Of a DNA stretch of 64,000 nt, positions 1 to 9,540 are shown one piece after another. The notes beneath the pieces were generated by a model, which was not told where the DNA came from, did not search any database, and saw only the letters and a program-made list of their open reading frames with translations. Origin of the DNA: Undibacterium sp. YM2 (GTDB taxonomy: Bacteria; Pseudomonadota; Gammaproteobacteria; Burkholderiales; Burkholderiaceae_D). Position 1 is the first letter of the stretch; the number at the start of each line of letters is the position of its first letter. Made by a program: the position numbers and the translations under genes. The DNA lies in contig NZ_AP018441.1 of the NCBI RefSeq assembly GCF_009937975.1, positions 3,410,001 to 3,474,000 on the forward strand, in the 5' to 3' direction.

Positions 1-72
1 TCTTCAAGTCCAGAATACGCTCACCCAAGACATTTTTACTGCTGCCTCAAGGTTTTCCAGTTTGGTAGTCAT
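1..72 (-). CDS. nuoC: NADH-quinone oxidoreductase subunit C, N-terminal fragment with apparent frameshift
   Basis: Only the first 72 bases lie in the window; the gene leaves by the left edge. It starts at an ATG (complement of 70-72) 29 bases after the nuoB stop, as expected in the nuoABC order. The peptide begins MTTKLENLEAAVK, a typical betaproteobacterial NuoC start. The frame then hits a stop at codon 23, while the next frame reads NVLGERILDLK, the expected family continuation. One A appears to be missing from the A-run complementary to 33-37. NuoC is part of the peripheral arm of complex I. The frameshift is most simply a homopolymer error, since loss of NuoC would disable complex I; a TTG start in the second frame cannot be excluded. 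Confidence 0.75.
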
Positions 73-101
73 AATTTATTATTGCCCCAGCGATCGCGCG
101 A

Positions 102-578
102 TTAACGAGCAATGGTATTGGTACGTTTGATCTTGTTTTGCAACTGTATGATGCCGTACATCAGCGCCTCAGCGGTTGGCGGGCAACCTGGCACATAAAT
201 ATCAACTGGCACAATACGGTCACAACCACGCACTACTGAATACGAATAATGGTAGTAACCGCCACCATTGGCGCAAGACCCCATGGAAATCACCCAACGC
301 GGCTCAGCCATCTGGTCATACACCTTGCGCAACGCAGGCGCCATTTTGTTGCATAGCGTACCGGCAACAATCATGACATCAGACTGACGCGGCGATGGAC
401 GAAACACAACACCAAAGCGATCCAGATCATAGCGTGACGCACCAGCGTGCATCATCTCTACCGCACAGCAAGCCAGACCAAAAGTCATCGGCCACATGGA
501 CCCGGTACGCGTCCAGTTAATCAGCTTATCGGCTGTTGTCGTAACAAAGCCTTCGTTCAATACACCTTCAATTGCCAT
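102..578 (-). CDS. nuoB: NADH-quinone oxidoreductase subunit B
   Basis: 158 aa, full length for the family. NuoB carries iron-sulfur cluster N2, the last electron carrier before ubiquinone, at the junction of the peripheral and membrane arms of complex I. The four expected N2 ligands are visible: Cys37 and Cys38 (LACCAVE), Cys102 (GSCANGGG) and Cys132 (VPGCPP). The gene follows nuoA by 6 bases and precedes nuoC by 29 bases, so the three are co-transcribed at the 5' end of the nuo operon. Codon use and length are ordinary. Identification is secure. Confidence 0.97.
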   Translation of the reverse strand: MAIEGVLNEGFVTTTADKLINWTRTGSMWPMTFGLACCAVEMMHAGASRYDLDRFGVVFRPSPRQSDVMIVAGTLCNKMAPALRKVYDQMAEPRWVISMGSCANGGGYYHYSYSVVRGCDRIVPVDIYVPGCPPTAEALMYGIIQLQNKIKRTNTIAR

Positions 579-584
579 AATCCA

Positions 585-943
585 TCACTCCCAATCCAGA
601 GCGCCTTTTTTCCAGATGTACCAAAATCCAACGCCAAACTCGAGCACGAAGCCAAACATAATCAGAAAACCTGTCCAACCCAGGTCACGCATTGCCACAC
701 CCCAAGGGAAGAAGAATGCCGTTTCCAGATCAAACAAAATAAACAGAATCGCGACCAGGTAATAACGCACATCGAACTTCATGCGCGCATCCTCAAATGC
801 CTCAAAACCGCATTCGTAAGCAGAATTTTTTTGTGAGTCTGGTTTGTATGGAGCAAGAACACGCCCAGAATTTGCGGCACCACGCCAACGGCGATACCAA
901 CCAGAATAAAGAGAAGAACTGGGAAATAATTTTCGAGGTTCAC
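585..943 (-). CDS. nuoA: NADH-quinone oxidoreductase subunit A (single-base frameshift near 854)
   Basis: NuoA is a small three-helix membrane subunit of complex I. The start is a GTG (complement of 941-943) giving [16 protein letters not shown], the usual NuoA N-terminus, then VVPQILGVF. Here the frame breaks: one G is missing around 854 (TTCTTGCTCC where TTCTTGGCTCC is expected). The following frame continues with [20 protein letters not shown] and the well-conserved C-terminal half [20 protein letters not shown] to the stop at 585. Restoring one base gives 119 aa, the normal length in this lineage. Likely a sequence error. The gene begins the nuo operon; tRNA-Leu lies 115 bases upstream on the same strand. 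Confidence 0.88.
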
Positions 944-1057
944 GTTAGGCTACCTGTAATTGAATGCCAGATTGAAGCGAGATGTTTCTCAAGATCAGAC
1001 AACAAGAAACATCCACTTCCTCGACTGGGCCAGCAAAGAAAACTGACCCTATTTTTT

Positions 1058-1142
1058 TGGTGCCGACGACGAGACTCGAACTCGTACAGCTTTCGCCACT
1101 ACCCCCTCAAGATAGCGTGTCTACCAATTTCACCACGTCGGC
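1058..1142 (-). tRNA. tRNA-Leu (GAG anticodon)
   Basis: 85-nt class II tRNA including an encoded CCA. The acceptor stem GCCGACG pairs with CGUCGGC. The anticodon stem CUAUC/GGUAG closes the loop UUGAGGG, so the anticodon is GAG, reading CUC/CUU. The long variable arm and the T-arm sequence GAGUUCGAGUCUC are present. It sits between secG and nuoA on the same strand, a common arrangement in Burkholderiales, and is probably processed from a secG-tRNA-nuo transcript. Confidence 0.96.
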
Positions 1143-1227
1143 TTAAGCCCAGCATTCTACTATGTATAGCCTCATTGTTCAACGCGCAATTGCAGCAATT
1201 CAATGTTTTTTGCTGAGCAAAATCAAT

Positions 1228-1632
1228 TTATTTTGGAATCTGACCAGACTGAGCCGCAGAAGAGGCAGGCACAGATGCCGCAGATGCTGCACTTGCAGCA
1301 GGAGCCGATGCTGGCGCACTGGCCGCAGCGGCATTAGCTGCTGGCTGAGAAACGGTAGTAACACCCTCCATCACACCACCAGAAGGCTTGCGTGCACCGG
1401 TACTAAACACCGCCAGACCCAAAGTCGCCGCAAAAAATATCGCAGCAGCTATACCCGTTGCTTTGGACAAGAAATTCGAAGAACCCGTCGCACCAAACAA
1501 GCTACCAGAAGCGCCAGAGCCAAAAGAGGCACCCATATCAGCACCTTTACCGTGCTGCAATAAAACCAGACCAATAATTGTCAAAGCAGACAGAATCTGA
1601 ATAACGATGACCAACGTGTGTAAAGTTTGCAT
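1228..1632 (-). CDS. secG: Preprotein translocase subunit SecG
   Basis: 134 aa inner-membrane protein that assists SecYE/SecA-driven protein export. It has two hydrophobic segments: residues about 3-25 (TLVIVIQILSALTIIGLVLLQ) and about 55-75. They are separated by the conserved cytoplasmic loop HGKGADMGASFGSGASGSLFG. The C-terminus is a long Ala/Pro/Ser-rich tail, common in betaproteobacterial SecG and of no known essential role. It lies 41 bases downstream of tpiA, forming the conserved tpiA-secG-tRNA-Leu cluster. Confidence 0.95.
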   Translation of the reverse strand: MQTLHTLVIVIQILSALTIIGLVLLQHGKGADMGASFGSGASGSLFGATGSSNFLSKATGIAAAIFFAATLGLAVFSTGARKPSGGVMEGVTTVSQPAANAAAASAPASAPAASAASAASVPASSAAQSGQIPK

Positions 1633-1673
1633 TCAAAACATCCAAGTAAAAATTAAGTACTACAATAAATCAA

Positions 1674-2417
1674 TTAACTGGCAGCGATGATCGCAAGAAA
1701 ATCTTGTGACTTCAGTGCAGCCCCACCAATCAAACCACCATCAATATCGGGCATTGCCAATAACTCCTTGGCATTTTCCGGCTTCATGCTACCACCATAC
1801 AAAATCTGTACTTTTTCTGCCGCCCCAGCGTCACGGGCAGCTACTTGCTGACGCAGGAAACGATGCACTTCTTGCGCCATTTCAGGCGTTGCGGTTTTAC
1901 CCGTACCAATTGCCCACACCGGCTCATAGGCAATCACCAGACCAACAAGACTATCCAGCACATCCAGCACTGCATTCAACTGCGCAGCCACAACCGCATT
2001 TGTCTGACCACTCTCGCGCTGCTCCAGGGTTTCGCCCACGCAAACTATAGGCAAGACACCATGCTTCAATAATTGTTGAGCCTTGTGCGCTACCAGCTCA
2101 TTTGTTTCAGCATGATAAGCACGGCGCTCAGAGTGCCCGACAATTGCATATTTACAAGCACAATCCTGCAACATGGAGGCGGAAATCTCACCTGTGTAAG
2201 CACCATGCGCATGCACAGATACATCTTGCGCACCCCAGCTCACAGCAGTACCGCTCAACAATTCTGCACATTGCGCAAAATAAGGCGCAGGAGCACAAAC
2301 CAGCACATCACACTCCAAACTGGCAGGCAAACCCGCCTTGACTTCAGACAACAATGAACGGTTGGCAGCAAAACTACCATTCATTTTCCAGTTACCGGCT
2401 ATTAAGGTGCGTCGCAT
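1674..2417 (-). CDS. tpiA: Triose-phosphate isomerase
   Basis: 247 aa TIM-barrel enzyme interconverting dihydroxyacetone phosphate and glyceraldehyde 3-phosphate in glycolysis and gluconeogenesis. Visible motifs: GNWKMNG at residues 7-13 (catalytic Lys), VGHSERR (electrophilic His), and [10 protein letters not shown] with the catalytic Glu and the mobile loop 6. The phosphate-binding GGS motif ([10 protein letters not shown]) is near the C-terminus. Starts at ATG with the family-typical [11 protein letters not shown]. It is the first gene of the tpiA-secG-tRNA cluster and is separated from the upstream quinone oxidoreductase by about 190 non-coding bases. Confidence 0.97.
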   Translation of the reverse strand: MRRTLIAGNWKMNGSFAANRSLLSEVKAGLPASLECDVLVCAPAPYFAQCAELLSGTAVSWGAQDVSVHAHGAYTGEISASMLQDCACKYAIVGHSERRAYHAETNELVAHKAQQLLKHGVLPIVCVGETLEQRESGQTNAVVAAQLNAVLDVLDSLVGLVIAYEPVWAIGTGKTATPEMAQEVHRFLRQQVAARDAGAAEKVQILYGGSMKPENAKELLAMPDIDGGLIGGAALKSQDFLAIIAAS

Positions 2418-2605
2418 AGTGAGCCAAAATATAAATAACCGTCTATTGTAGCCTTCGCCGCAGACAGGGTCAAACCAGCAAGACCAGTTTTTACATTCCG
2501 AAGTTACTATAAAGACATATTTACATCAAATTTATGACCAACATGGCAATTTTGCAAGCATCGGCACTTCCAGAGCAGGTTTAATCAAAAACAACAAGCA
2601 GCGGG

Positions 2606-3597
2606 CTAATCCAGAGTCAGCATGATTTTCCCTATATGCAAGCCCTCTTCCATCATTGCATGCGCCTGGGCAGCCTGCTCCAGAGGAAAAGCCTGGTGTA
2701 TTACGGGGACGATTTCTTTTGATACCAGCAGCGGCCAGACATGTTCTTGCAGTTCTGTCGATATTTTTGCCTTGAAGGCAACAGAGCGCGGGCGCAGTGT
2801 GGAGCCCGTCACGGTCAAACGCCTACGCAAGACCTGCCCCAGGTCAAGCTCAGCCGAGTTACCACCAAGCAGCGCAATAATCGCCAGCCTGCCATCATCG
2901 GCGAGGCAATTGATTTCTTTTGGCACATAGGAACCTGCCACCATATCCAGAATGACATCAACACCCTTACCTGCTGTTAATTCCTTGACGACTTCGACAA
3001 AATTTTCGGTTTTGTAGTTGATACCGCGCTCAGCACCCAGTTTTTCAGTCGCTTTGCACTTCTCGTCCGATCCTGCGGTGGCAAACACTCTATGTCCCAA
3101 TGCCTTGGCAATCTGGATTGCTGCTACACCTATACCTGAAGTACCTCCCTGCACCAGAAAACTTTCGCCAGGCGACAGATGCGCGCGCTGGAATACATTA
3201 CTCCAGACAGTAAAATAGGTTTCCGGCAGCGAGGCCGCCTCTATCATGGACATGCCCGCTGGTGTCTTCAGGCACTGACCCGCAGGTGCCACGCAATACT
3301 CCGCATAACCCCCCCCTGCACCAATGCGCAAACCTGGTCACCCAACTCAAATCCACTATCCTGCACATCTCCACCTACTATTTCGCCAGCCACCTCCAGA
3401 CCAGGCAAATCCGAGGCACCTGGTGGCACAGGATAAAAACCAAGGCGCTGCAAGACATCAGGCCGATTCACGCCCGCCGCTGCGACCTTGATCAATAGCT
3501 CCCCTTTGCCTGCCACTGGAACTGGCCTGGTGCAAATTTGCAAGACTTCAGGCTTGCCATATTGGGTAATTTCAATTGCGCGCATTTCAGTTTTCAT
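2606..3597 (-). CDS. NAD(P)H quinone oxidoreductase, PIG3 type (single-base frameshift in a poly-G run)
   Basis: Medium-chain dehydrogenase/reductase of the zinc-independent quinone oxidoreductase/PIG3 group. The N-terminal GroES-like half (MRAIEITQYGKPEVLQ, later LPGLEVAGEIVGG and GDQVCALVQGG) and the C-terminal Rossmann half (GGTSGIGVAAIQIAKALGHRVFATAGS) lie in different frames. They join if one G is added to the eight-G run complementary to 3309-3316, reading ALVQGGGYAEYCVAP. The restored protein is 330 aa, the normal length. The start at 3597 is preceded by AAGG at good spacing. The change at a long homopolymer suggests a sequencing error rather than a pseudogene. Confidence 0.85.
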
Positions 3598-3645
3598 CTT
3601 CAGCCTTTGTAGGAGTCCAGCGATACAGTACGCAATTGTAAGCCA

Positions 3646-3676
3646 ATAAAAAACGCCCGTGCGAGACGGGCGTTTT
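3646..3676 (-). terminator. Rho-independent terminator after pnp
   Basis: Perfect 8-bp stem ACGCCCGT (3653-3660) / ACGGGCGT (3666-3673) with a 5-nt loop. It is flanked by A and T runs, so on the minus strand it ends in a T-run. It lies about 55 bases after the pnp stop. Confidence 0.85.
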
Positions 3677-3731
3677 CAACTCATTTGCAACTTATTTTTA
3701 ATTCACTCAGCCCAAAGGCTGCGTGAATTTA

Positions 3732-5879
3732 TTACTGCTGCTGTTGTTGCTGTTGTTGCGGCTGAGCTTGCGCTTCAGATTCAGAAGCAGCTGCTTTCAT
3801 CGACAACTTGAAGCGACCGCGATCATCAGTTTCCAGCACTTTAACGCGTACTTGCTGACCTTCTTTGAGGTAGTCAGCAACTGCATTCACGCGCTCATTG
3901 GCGATCTGACTGATGTGCAACAAACCATCTTTACCTGGCATGATTTGTACGATCGCGCCGAAGTCCAGCAATTTCAATACTGTGCCTTCGTAGATTTTGC
4001 CAACTTCAACTTCTGCAGTCAACTCTTCGATACGGCGCTTGGCTTCCTGACCAGCTGCGGCATCAACAGAAGCGATAGTCACGACGCCTTCATCACTGAT
4101 ATCGATTTGCGTGCCAGTTTCTTCTGTCAGAGCACGGATCACTGCACCACCCTTACCGATCACATCACGGATTTTTTCAGGGTTGATCTTGATCGTGATC
4201 AGGCGCGGAGCAAAGTCAGACAATTCAGATTTGCCAACAGGTACGGCTTCCTGCATTTTACCCAGGATATGGATACGGCCCTCTTTAGCTTGCGCCAAAG
4301 CGACTTGCATGATTTCTTTGGTGATACCCTGGATTTTGATATCCATTTGCAGGGCAGTAATGCCTTCTGCAGTACCGGCTACTTTAAAGTCCATGTCGCC
4401 CAGGTGATCTTCATCACCCAGGATATCTGTCAGAACGGCAAACTTGTTACCATCCTTGATCAGGCCCATGGCGATACCGGCAACGTGTGCTTTCATCGGC
4501 ACGCCAGCATCCATCAAGGCCAGGCAGCCGCCACAGACAGAAGCCATGGAAGAAGAGCCATTGGATTCTGTAATTTCGGATACCAGACGGACTGAGTAGC
4601 TGAAATCTTCAGGATCAGGCAGAGCAGCTTGCAACGCACGTTTCGCCAGACGGCCATGGCCGATTTCACGACGTTTAGGCGTGCCAACACGGCCTGTTTC
4701 GCCAGTAGCGAACGGAGGCATGTTGTAATGCAGCATGAAGCGGTCGGAGTATTCACCCATCAGCGCATCAATTTTTTGCTCATCACGAGCAGTGCCCAGA
4801 GTTGCAATCACCAGAGCCTGAGTTTCACCACGTGTGAACAGGGCTGTACCATGCGTACGCGGCAAAACACCAGTACGGATAGTGATAGGACGCACAGTGC
4901 GTGTATCACGACCATCAATACGTGGCTCGCCTTCCAGGATTTGGGAACGAACGATTTTCGCTTCCAGATCAAACAGGATATTGCCAACTTCAGATGAATC
5001 AGGAGCAGCTTCGCCTTTGGCAGCAGCTTGCTCAGCCAGCGCCGCAGCAACTGCAGACGTTGCCGCCTTCAATTGCTCAGTACGTGCTTGTTTTTCTTTG
5101 GTTTGATATGCAGTGCGCAACAGAGGTTCCGCAACCGCTGTAACAGCAGCGATCAGTGGCTCATTTTTTGCAGCAGGTGCCCACTGAACTTCAGGCTTAC
5201 CACCGTCACGGACCAGTTCATGGATCGCATCAATCACAGCCTTCATTTGCGTGTGGCCGTAAACAACCGCGCCCAGCATGATTTCTTCAGACAATTGCTG
5301 CGCTTCAGACTCAACCATCAACACAGCCTGCTCAGTACCAGCAACAACCAGATCCAGCTTGGATTGTTTCAGTTGCGTTGCAGTTGGATTCAATACATAT
5401 TGACCATCGATATAACCAACACGTGCCGCACCAACCGGGCCACTGAATGGGATGCCAGCAACGGAAATCGCTGCAGAAGCACCGATCATGGCTGCGATAT
5501 CAGGATCGATTTCTGGATTGACAGACAAAACATGCACAATGACCTGAACTTCGTTCAGATAGCCTTCTGGGAACAGAGGGCGAATTGGGCGATCGATCAA
5601 ACGGGAAGTCAGTGTTTCTTTTTCTGATGGACGACCTTCACGCTTGAAGAAACCGCCAGGAATACGGCCGGCAGCGTAAGTTTTTTCCATGTAATCCACG
5701 GTCAGAGGAAAGAAATCCTGACCTGGTTTTGCATCTTTTTTTGCAACTACGGTTGCCAGTACAACAGTATCTTCTATGGATACCATGACCGCGCCAGAAG
5801 CCTGGCGGGCGATTTCGCCGGTTTCCAGTGTTACCTGGTGTTGGCCGTATTGGAAGGTTTTGGTAATTTTATTAAACAC
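3732..5879 (-). CDS. pnp: Polyribonucleotide nucleotidyltransferase (PNPase)
   Basis: 715 aa 3'-5' phosphorolytic exoribonuclease, a core enzyme of RNA turnover and the degradosome. Domain order: two RNase PH-like domains (about 1-230 and 310-540) linked by a helical domain, a KH domain ([20 protein letters not shown], about 562-600) and an S1 domain ([17 protein letters not shown], about 625-690). Starts with GTG (complement of 5877-5879) behind AAAGGAC. The C-terminus is unusual: it ends in a run of glutamines (PQQQQQQQQ) encoded by a CAG/CAA-type tract at 3735-3760, which could vary in length by slippage. It lies downstream of rpsO with a terminator between them, the usual rpsO-pnp order. 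Confidence 0.97.
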   Translation of the reverse strand: MFNKITKTFQYGQHQVTLETGEIARQASGAVMVSIEDTVVLATVVAKKDAKPGQDFFPLTVDYMEKTYAAGRIPGGFFKREGRPSEKETLTSRLIDRPIRPLFPEGYLNEVQVIVHVLSVNPEIDPDIAAMIGASAAISVAGIPFSGPVGAARVGYIDGQYVLNPTATQLKQSKLDLVVAGTEQAVLMVESEAQQLSEEIMLGAVVYGHTQMKAVIDAIHELVRDGGKPEVQWAPAAKNEPLIAAVTAVAEPLLRTAYQTKEKQARTEQLKAATSAVAAALAEQAAAKGEAAPDSSEVGNILFDLEAKIVRSQILEGEPRIDGRDTRTVRPITIRTGVLPRTHGTALFTRGETQALVIATLGTARDEQKIDALMGEYSDRFMLHYNMPPFATGETGRVGTPKRREIGHGRLAKRALQAALPDPEDFSYSVRLVSEITESNGSSSMASVCGGCLALMDAGVPMKAHVAGIAMGLIKDGNKFAVLTDILGDEDHLGDMDFKVAGTAEGITALQMDIKIQGITKEIMQVALAQAKEGRIHILGKMQEAVPVGKSELSDFAPRLITIKINPEKIRDVIGKGGAVIRALTEETGTQIDISDEGVVTIASVDAAAGQEAKRRIEELTAEVEVGKIYEGTVLKLLDFGAIVQIMPGKDGLLHISQIANERVNAVADYLKEGQQVRVKVLETDDRGRFKLSMKAAASESEAQAQPQQQQQQQQ

Positions 5880-6028
5880 AATGTGTCCTTTCTATTTTGC
5901 CGACAGATTTTCAGGCGCTGTCGTTCACCTCACCACGAGCAATCCGCCTGGATTGCTTTTTGCCTGTTTTTTAATATTTACATCAAAAACCGGGCTAAAA
6001 CTGGAAAAAACTAAAACTCTAGATGGAC

Positions 6029-6064
6029 AAAAAGCCTGCGGCAGTTAACTGACGCAGGCTTTTT
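6029..6064 (-). terminator. Terminator between rpsO and pnp
   Basis: Stem AAAAGCCTGCG (6030-6040) / CGCAGGCTTTT (6053-6064) with flanking A/T runs, 32 bases after the rpsO stop on the minus strand. As in other proteobacteria, some read-through to pnp is likely. Confidence 0.85.
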
Positions 6065-6095
6065 GCTACAAATCTTTTGCTAAATTCAGCAAGAA

Positions 6096-6365
6096 TTACT
6101 TACGCAAGCCGAGTTTTTCGATCAGTGAGCGATAGCGATTCAGGTCTTTACCTTTCAGGTAAGACAACAGACTCTTACGACGGTTAACCATCATGATCAA
6201 ACCACGACGTGAGTGGTGATCTTTAGAGTGAGCTTTGAAGTGACCATTCAGATCATTGATACGTGCAGTCAACAGAGCAACTTGCACTTCAGGAGAGCCT
6301 GTGTCGTTTTGACCACGGGCATTGTCCGCTACGATAGCGGCTTTTGCGTTTTTTTCGATAGACAT
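6096..6365 (-). CDS. rpsO: 30S ribosomal protein S15
   Basis: 89 aa when started at MSIEKNAK (6365), which has the ribosome-binding site AAGGAAAATC directly upstream. An in-frame ATG five codons earlier lacks a site. S15 binds 16S rRNA helices h20-h22 early in 30S assembly. Family signatures seen: [34 protein letters not shown] and [13 protein letters not shown]. It precedes pnp, the conserved order in which S15 and PNPase both autoregulate in E. coli; autoregulation here is only inferred. Confidence 0.97.
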   Translation of the reverse strand: MSIEKNAKAAIVADNARGQNDTGSPEVQVALLTARINDLNGHFKAHSKDHHSRRGLIMMVNRRKSLLSYLKGKDLNRYRSLIEKLGLRK

Positions 6366-6506
6366 GATTTTCCTTAACATGCGATAACAATAGTCGAATG
6401 GTATTAACTATAACCATACAAACCATCATTATCGTGACATAACAATTCCGCCGGAATGACGGAACGCGTGACTATAACACCGTTTTTAGCCAGAATCAAA
6501 TTTGCT

Positions 6507-8045
6507 TTAAATCTGGGGGTTCAACTTCTCTGTCTTGGATTGCAATTTATTCAATGCCGACAAATAAGCTTTCGCTGAAGCAACAACAATATCAGGATCA
6601 GCCCCCACGCCATTGACAATGCGGCCAGCCTTGGACAGGCGCATGGTGACTTCACCCTGGGACTGGGTACCAGTAGTGATCGCATTCACAGAGAACAACA
6701 GCAACTCTGCGCCACTCTGCACTTTGGAATCAATGGCATTGACGATAGCATCGACCGGGCCATTGCCATTACCTTCGCAAGTGACTTCCTTACCATCTGA
6801 AGTAAATACAACTTTGGCATACGGCAGCTCGCCCGTCTCAGACCGCTGGGACAAAGACACATAGTGGAAAGCATCGTTGTTGTGCGCATGCTCCTCATCA
6901 GACACCAGGGCAAGAATATCTTCATCGAATATTTCCGACTTGCGGTCAGCCAGTTCCTTGAAGCGGGCAAAGGCAGCATTGACTTCAGTTTCCGACTCCA
7001 GCGCTATACCCAATTCTTCCAGGCGCTGCTTGAATGCATTACGACCAGATAATTTACCCAACACCAGTTTATTCGCACTCCAGCCCACGTCTTCGGCACG
7101 CATGATCTCGTAAGTATCACGCGCTTTCAAGATACCGTCCTGATGGATGCCAGATGCATGGGCAAAGGCATTCGCACCTACCACGGCTTTGTTAGGCTGT
7201 ACGGCAAAACCAGTGATTTGCGACACCAGCTTGGATGCAGGTACGATCTGGCTAATGTCTATGCCCAGTTGCAAATCAAAGTAGTCTTTGCGGGTACGCA
7301 CTGCCATGACGATTTCTTCGAGTGCGGTATTACCTGCACGCTCACCCAGGCCATTGATGGTACATTCAATCTGACGTGCGCCGCCTATCATGACACCGGC
7401 CAGGGAATTGGCCACAGCCATGCCCAGGTCATTGTGGCAATGCACAGACCAGACCGCCTTGTCAGAATTGGGGATGCGTTCACGCAAAGACTTCAGCATA
7501 TTGCCATACAGCTCAGGCACGGCATAGCCAACTGTGTCAGCAAAGTTGATCGTGGTCGCACCTTCTTTAATGACCGCTTCCAGCACCCGGCACAAGAAAT
7601 CCATATCTGAGCGACTGCCATCTTCAGGACTGAACTCAACATCATCCGTAAAATTGCGGGCATAGCGCACGGCTTGTATGGCTTGCTCCAATACCTGATC
7701 CGGCGTCATGCGCAACTTCTTTTCCATGTGCAGAGGAGACGTTGCGATGAAGGTATGAATACGCTTGCGTTGCGCGGCCTGCAAGGCTTCTGCGGCGCGG
7801 GCGATGTCGCGGTCATTGGCGCGCGACAAAGAGCAGATCGTCGAGTCCTTGACGATGGAAGCAATCGCCTTGATGGATTCAAAATCGCCAGGAGATGCCG
7901 CCGCAAAACCGGCTTCAATCACATCGACCTTCATCCTTTCCAGTTGCTTGGCAATACGGATTTTTTCATCCTTGGTCATGGATGCGCCAGGGGATTGTTC
8001 GCCATCACGCAAGGTTGTGTCGAATATGATGAGTTTGTCGGCCAT
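6507..8045 (-). CDS. leuA: 2-isopropylmalate synthase
   Basis: 512 aa. Condenses acetyl-CoA and 2-oxoisovalerate, the first committed step of leucine synthesis. The N-terminal TIM barrel has [15 protein letters not shown] and the HMGL signature [18 protein letters not shown]; metal ligands HCHND and HASGIHQDG are present. The C-terminal third (about 390-505) is the LeuA regulatory domain that gives leucine feedback inhibition. The start at 8045 (MADKLIIFD) is chosen because AGGAG lies 8 bases upstream; an 18-residue upstream extension has no site. The ribosome-binding site AGCAATAGCA is perfectly complementary to a leucine-codon block in an upstream leader ORF, suggesting translational control by leucine supply. 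Confidence 0.97.
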   Translation of the reverse strand: MADKLIIFDTTLRDGEQSPGASMTKDEKIRIAKQLERMKVDVIEAGFAAASPGDFESIKAIASIVKDSTICSLSRANDRDIARAAEALQAAQRKRIHTFIATSPLHMEKKLRMTPDQVLEQAIQAVRYARNFTDDVEFSPEDGSRSDMDFLCRVLEAVIKEGATTINFADTVGYAVPELYGNMLKSLRERIPNSDKAVWSVHCHNDLGMAVANSLAGVMIGGARQIECTINGLGERAGNTALEEIVMAVRTRKDYFDLQLGIDISQIVPASKLVSQITGFAVQPNKAVVGANAFAHASGIHQDGILKARDTYEIMRAEDVGWSANKLVLGKLSGRNAFKQRLEELGIALESETEVNAAFARFKELADRKSEIFDEDILALVSDEEHAHNNDAFHYVSLSQRSETGELPYAKVVFTSDGKEVTCEGNGNGPVDAIVNAIDSKVQSGAELLLFSVNAITTGTQSQGEVTMRLSKAGRIVNGVGADPDIVVASAKAYLSALNKLQSKTEKLNPQI

Positions 8046-8251
8046 GCTATTGCTCCTGATATGATTTAAGTCTGAAATGTCGTAGATGTAAAACTGCAAA
8101 CTGTGAATATTCTTTGACCTACCCTTGCAAGACGCACATGGGTGGCGAGACTACTCGAATTGTGGGTATAGGGGGATTTAGCGCGTGAACGCTAGTAGAG
8201 ATGTCAGCAATAGCAGACCAGACAGGCCTGCCATAGTGTTTTTTGCTATTG
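8045..8251 (-). promoter_or_regulatory. Candidate leucine-responsive translational attenuator of leuA
   Basis: Three segments of the leader RNA (minus strand) are visible. Segment 1 is CAATAGCA (complement of 8244-8251). Segment 2 is TGCTATTGCT (complement of 8206-8215), which contains the codons CTA TTG and parts of the flanking CTGs. Segment 3 is AGCAATAGCA (complement of 8045-8054), which overlaps the leuA ribosome-binding site and the A of its ATG. Segments 1:2 pair over 8 bp and 2:3 over 10 bp, and both use segment 2, so they exclude each other. A ribosome stalled on the Leu codons would cover segment 2 and free the leuA site; free passage would let 2:3 form. No T-run terminator was found, so control would be translational. 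The complementarity is seen; the mechanism is inferred. Confidence 0.5.
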
Positions 8252-8270
8252 ATGTAGATGCGGAGTTCAT
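8178..8270 (-). CDS. Leucine-rich leader peptide upstream of leuA
   Basis: Short ORF of 30 codons with seven leucines, including the block CTG CTA TTG CTG and a pair CTA CTA near the end. Its C-terminal half reads MAGLSGLLLLTSLLAFTR. Repeated use of CTA, the codon also favoured in the E. coli leu leader, is suggestive. The first ATG (8270) sits one or two bases after the predicted transcription start, so translation would be leaderless. The internal ATG at 8234 would give 18 codons with a 36-nt leader. Neither has a clear Shine-Dalgarno. It ends 132 bases before leuA. It could instead be a tiny membrane peptide, since the segment is hydrophobic. Confidence 0.5.
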   Translation of the reverse strand: MNSASTSIAKNTMAGLSGLLLLTSLLAFTR

Positions 8271-8277
8271 GCCAAAG

Positions 8278-8306
8278 ACTATAAGCGCAAAGGCAGAAAA
8301 GTGCAA
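8278..8306 (-). promoter_or_regulatory. Predicted sigma70 promoter of the leuA leader
   Basis: On the minus strand: TTGCAC (complement of 8301-8306), a 17-base spacer, then TATAGT (complement of 8278-8283). Predicted start is about 8271, directly at the leader ORF. It lies between the pssA terminator and leuA, so leuA appears to be its own transcription unit. Confidence 0.6.
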
Positions 8307-8352
8307 GAATTTATAGCAGGAAAATCCTGTTTTTATGAGGCAGAAAAGCAAA

Positions 8353-8384
8353 AAAGCCGCAATACATTTTCTGCATTGCGACTT
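8353..8384 (-). terminator. Terminator after pssA
   Basis: On the minus strand AGTCGCAATGCA pairs with TGTATTGCGGCT (12 pairs including G-U wobbles) around a short A-rich loop, followed by a T-run. It separates pssA from leuA. Confidence 0.75.
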
Positions 8385-8434
8385 TTCTTGAAAAACACCG
8401 AATTTAATCTGGTCACGCGAGTTTTGATACCGGC

Positions 8435-9298
8435 TTATTTATCATCATGGTGATGATCATCAACACTGGTTTGCACAATGCTGACCGGCCTGCCCTTGCG
8501 CCAGCGCCACAGCAAGACAACATAGCCAGACAAGCCATACAGGACAAACAGGCCAAACAAGACCTTGGGTGGATCACTGACGACCGCAACATAGGCCAGC
8601 ACGATGAGGAAAGGCGCAATGAATGGTACAGACTTACGCAGGTTCACGTCCTTGAAACTATAGAAAGGCACATTGGTCACCATCGTCAAACCAGCGAACA
8701 AGGTAATACTCCAGGTACTCCAACTCAAGTCACGTCCGAGAAAATGCAAATCTTCCATCAGCAAGACAAAGCCAGCAACCAGCGCGGCTGCCGCAGGACT
8801 GGGCAAGCCCTGGAAATACCGCTTATCGACTACACCAATATTGGTATTGAAACGTGCCAGCCGCAAAGCTGCGCCGGCGCAATAGACAAAAGCCGCCAAC
8901 CAGCCAAGCTTGCCCATTCCCTTCAACGACCATTCATAAGCCACCAGTGCCGGTGCAGCACCAAAGGAAATCATGTCTGACAAACTATCGTATTGCGCCC
9001 CAAACTCACTCTGGGTATTGGTCATGCGGGCGACGCGACCGTCCAGACTATCCAGCACCATGGCCGCGAAAATCGCCAGGGCCGACCGGTCAAAACGTTG
9101 ATCCATTGCCATGACAATCGCATAAAAACCGCAAAACAGGGCTGCAGTAGTAAACGCATTTGGCAATAAATAAATGCCGCGCCGCCTCTTGGGAGCGGTC
9201 TCTGGAGCAACGGCCTCAACAGATTGTTGCGTTTTGCGTATACCCTTGGGAAAAAGCTTGAAATTACCCTTGGGCTTGCGTCGATTAGGTGTGGACAT
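8435..9298 (-). CDS. pssA: CDP-diacylglycerol--serine O-phosphatidyltransferase
   Basis: 287 aa integral membrane enzyme making phosphatidylserine from CDP-diacylglycerol and serine, the first step to phosphatidylethanolamine. The CDP-alcohol phosphotransferase signature is intact: DGRVARMTNTQSEFGAQYDSLSD (DG-x2-AR-x8-G-x3-D-x3-D pattern) at about residues 95-117. Several hydrophobic helices follow. Start at 9298 (MSTPNRRKPKG) is preferred over an upstream extension lacking conservation. The C-terminus is His/Asp-rich (DDHHHDDK). The decarboxylase gene psd, often adjacent to pssA in this order, is not present here; instead a duplicated ilvC tail lies upstream. Confidence 0.93.
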   Translation of the reverse strand: MSTPNRRKPKGNFKLFPKGIRKTQQSVEAVAPETAPKRRRGIYLLPNAFTTAALFCGFYAIVMAMDQRFDRSALAIFAAMVLDSLDGRVARMTNTQSEFGAQYDSLSDMISFGAAPALVAYEWSLKGMGKLGWLAAFVYCAGAALRLARFNTNIGVVDKRYFQGLPSPAAAALVAGFVLLMEDLHFLGRDLSWSTWSITLFAGLTMVTNVPFYSFKDVNLRKSVPFIAPFLIVLAYVAVVSDPPKVLFGLFVLYGLSGYVVLLWRWRKGRPVSIVQTSVDDHHHDDK

Positions 9299-9454
9299 GC
9301 GGTTATTTCGTAAAAGCTTGCCCAGTAACAACCGGACAATAGAAATCAAAAGTGTGGGAAGTATAACCGTGATTATTGGTCACGAAAACAATTCGCATAC
9401 TTGCATGACATGCTTGTGACAGTAAAAAGCTGGCATAACAACATCCATATAAAC

Positions 9455-9480
9455 AAAAATCGCCCTTGCGGGCGATTTTT
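9455..9480 (-). terminator. Distal terminator downstream of the ilvC tail copy
   Basis: Perfect 11-bp stem AAAAATCGCCC / GGGCGATTTTT with the 4-nt loop TTGC; T-run in either direction. Preceded on the minus strand by the palindrome at 9492-9515. Confidence 0.85.
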
Positions 9481-9540
9481 AGTCTTCGAGCCGTCTGCGC
9501 TTGCAAGCGCAGACGAGATGATGCCCGGCGATCTGAAGAA

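Noticed and set aside
3723..4595. 290-codon open frame opposite pnp
   Set aside because: Composition (Leu-run from the reverse of the Gln tract) and lack of any domain show it is antisense shadow.
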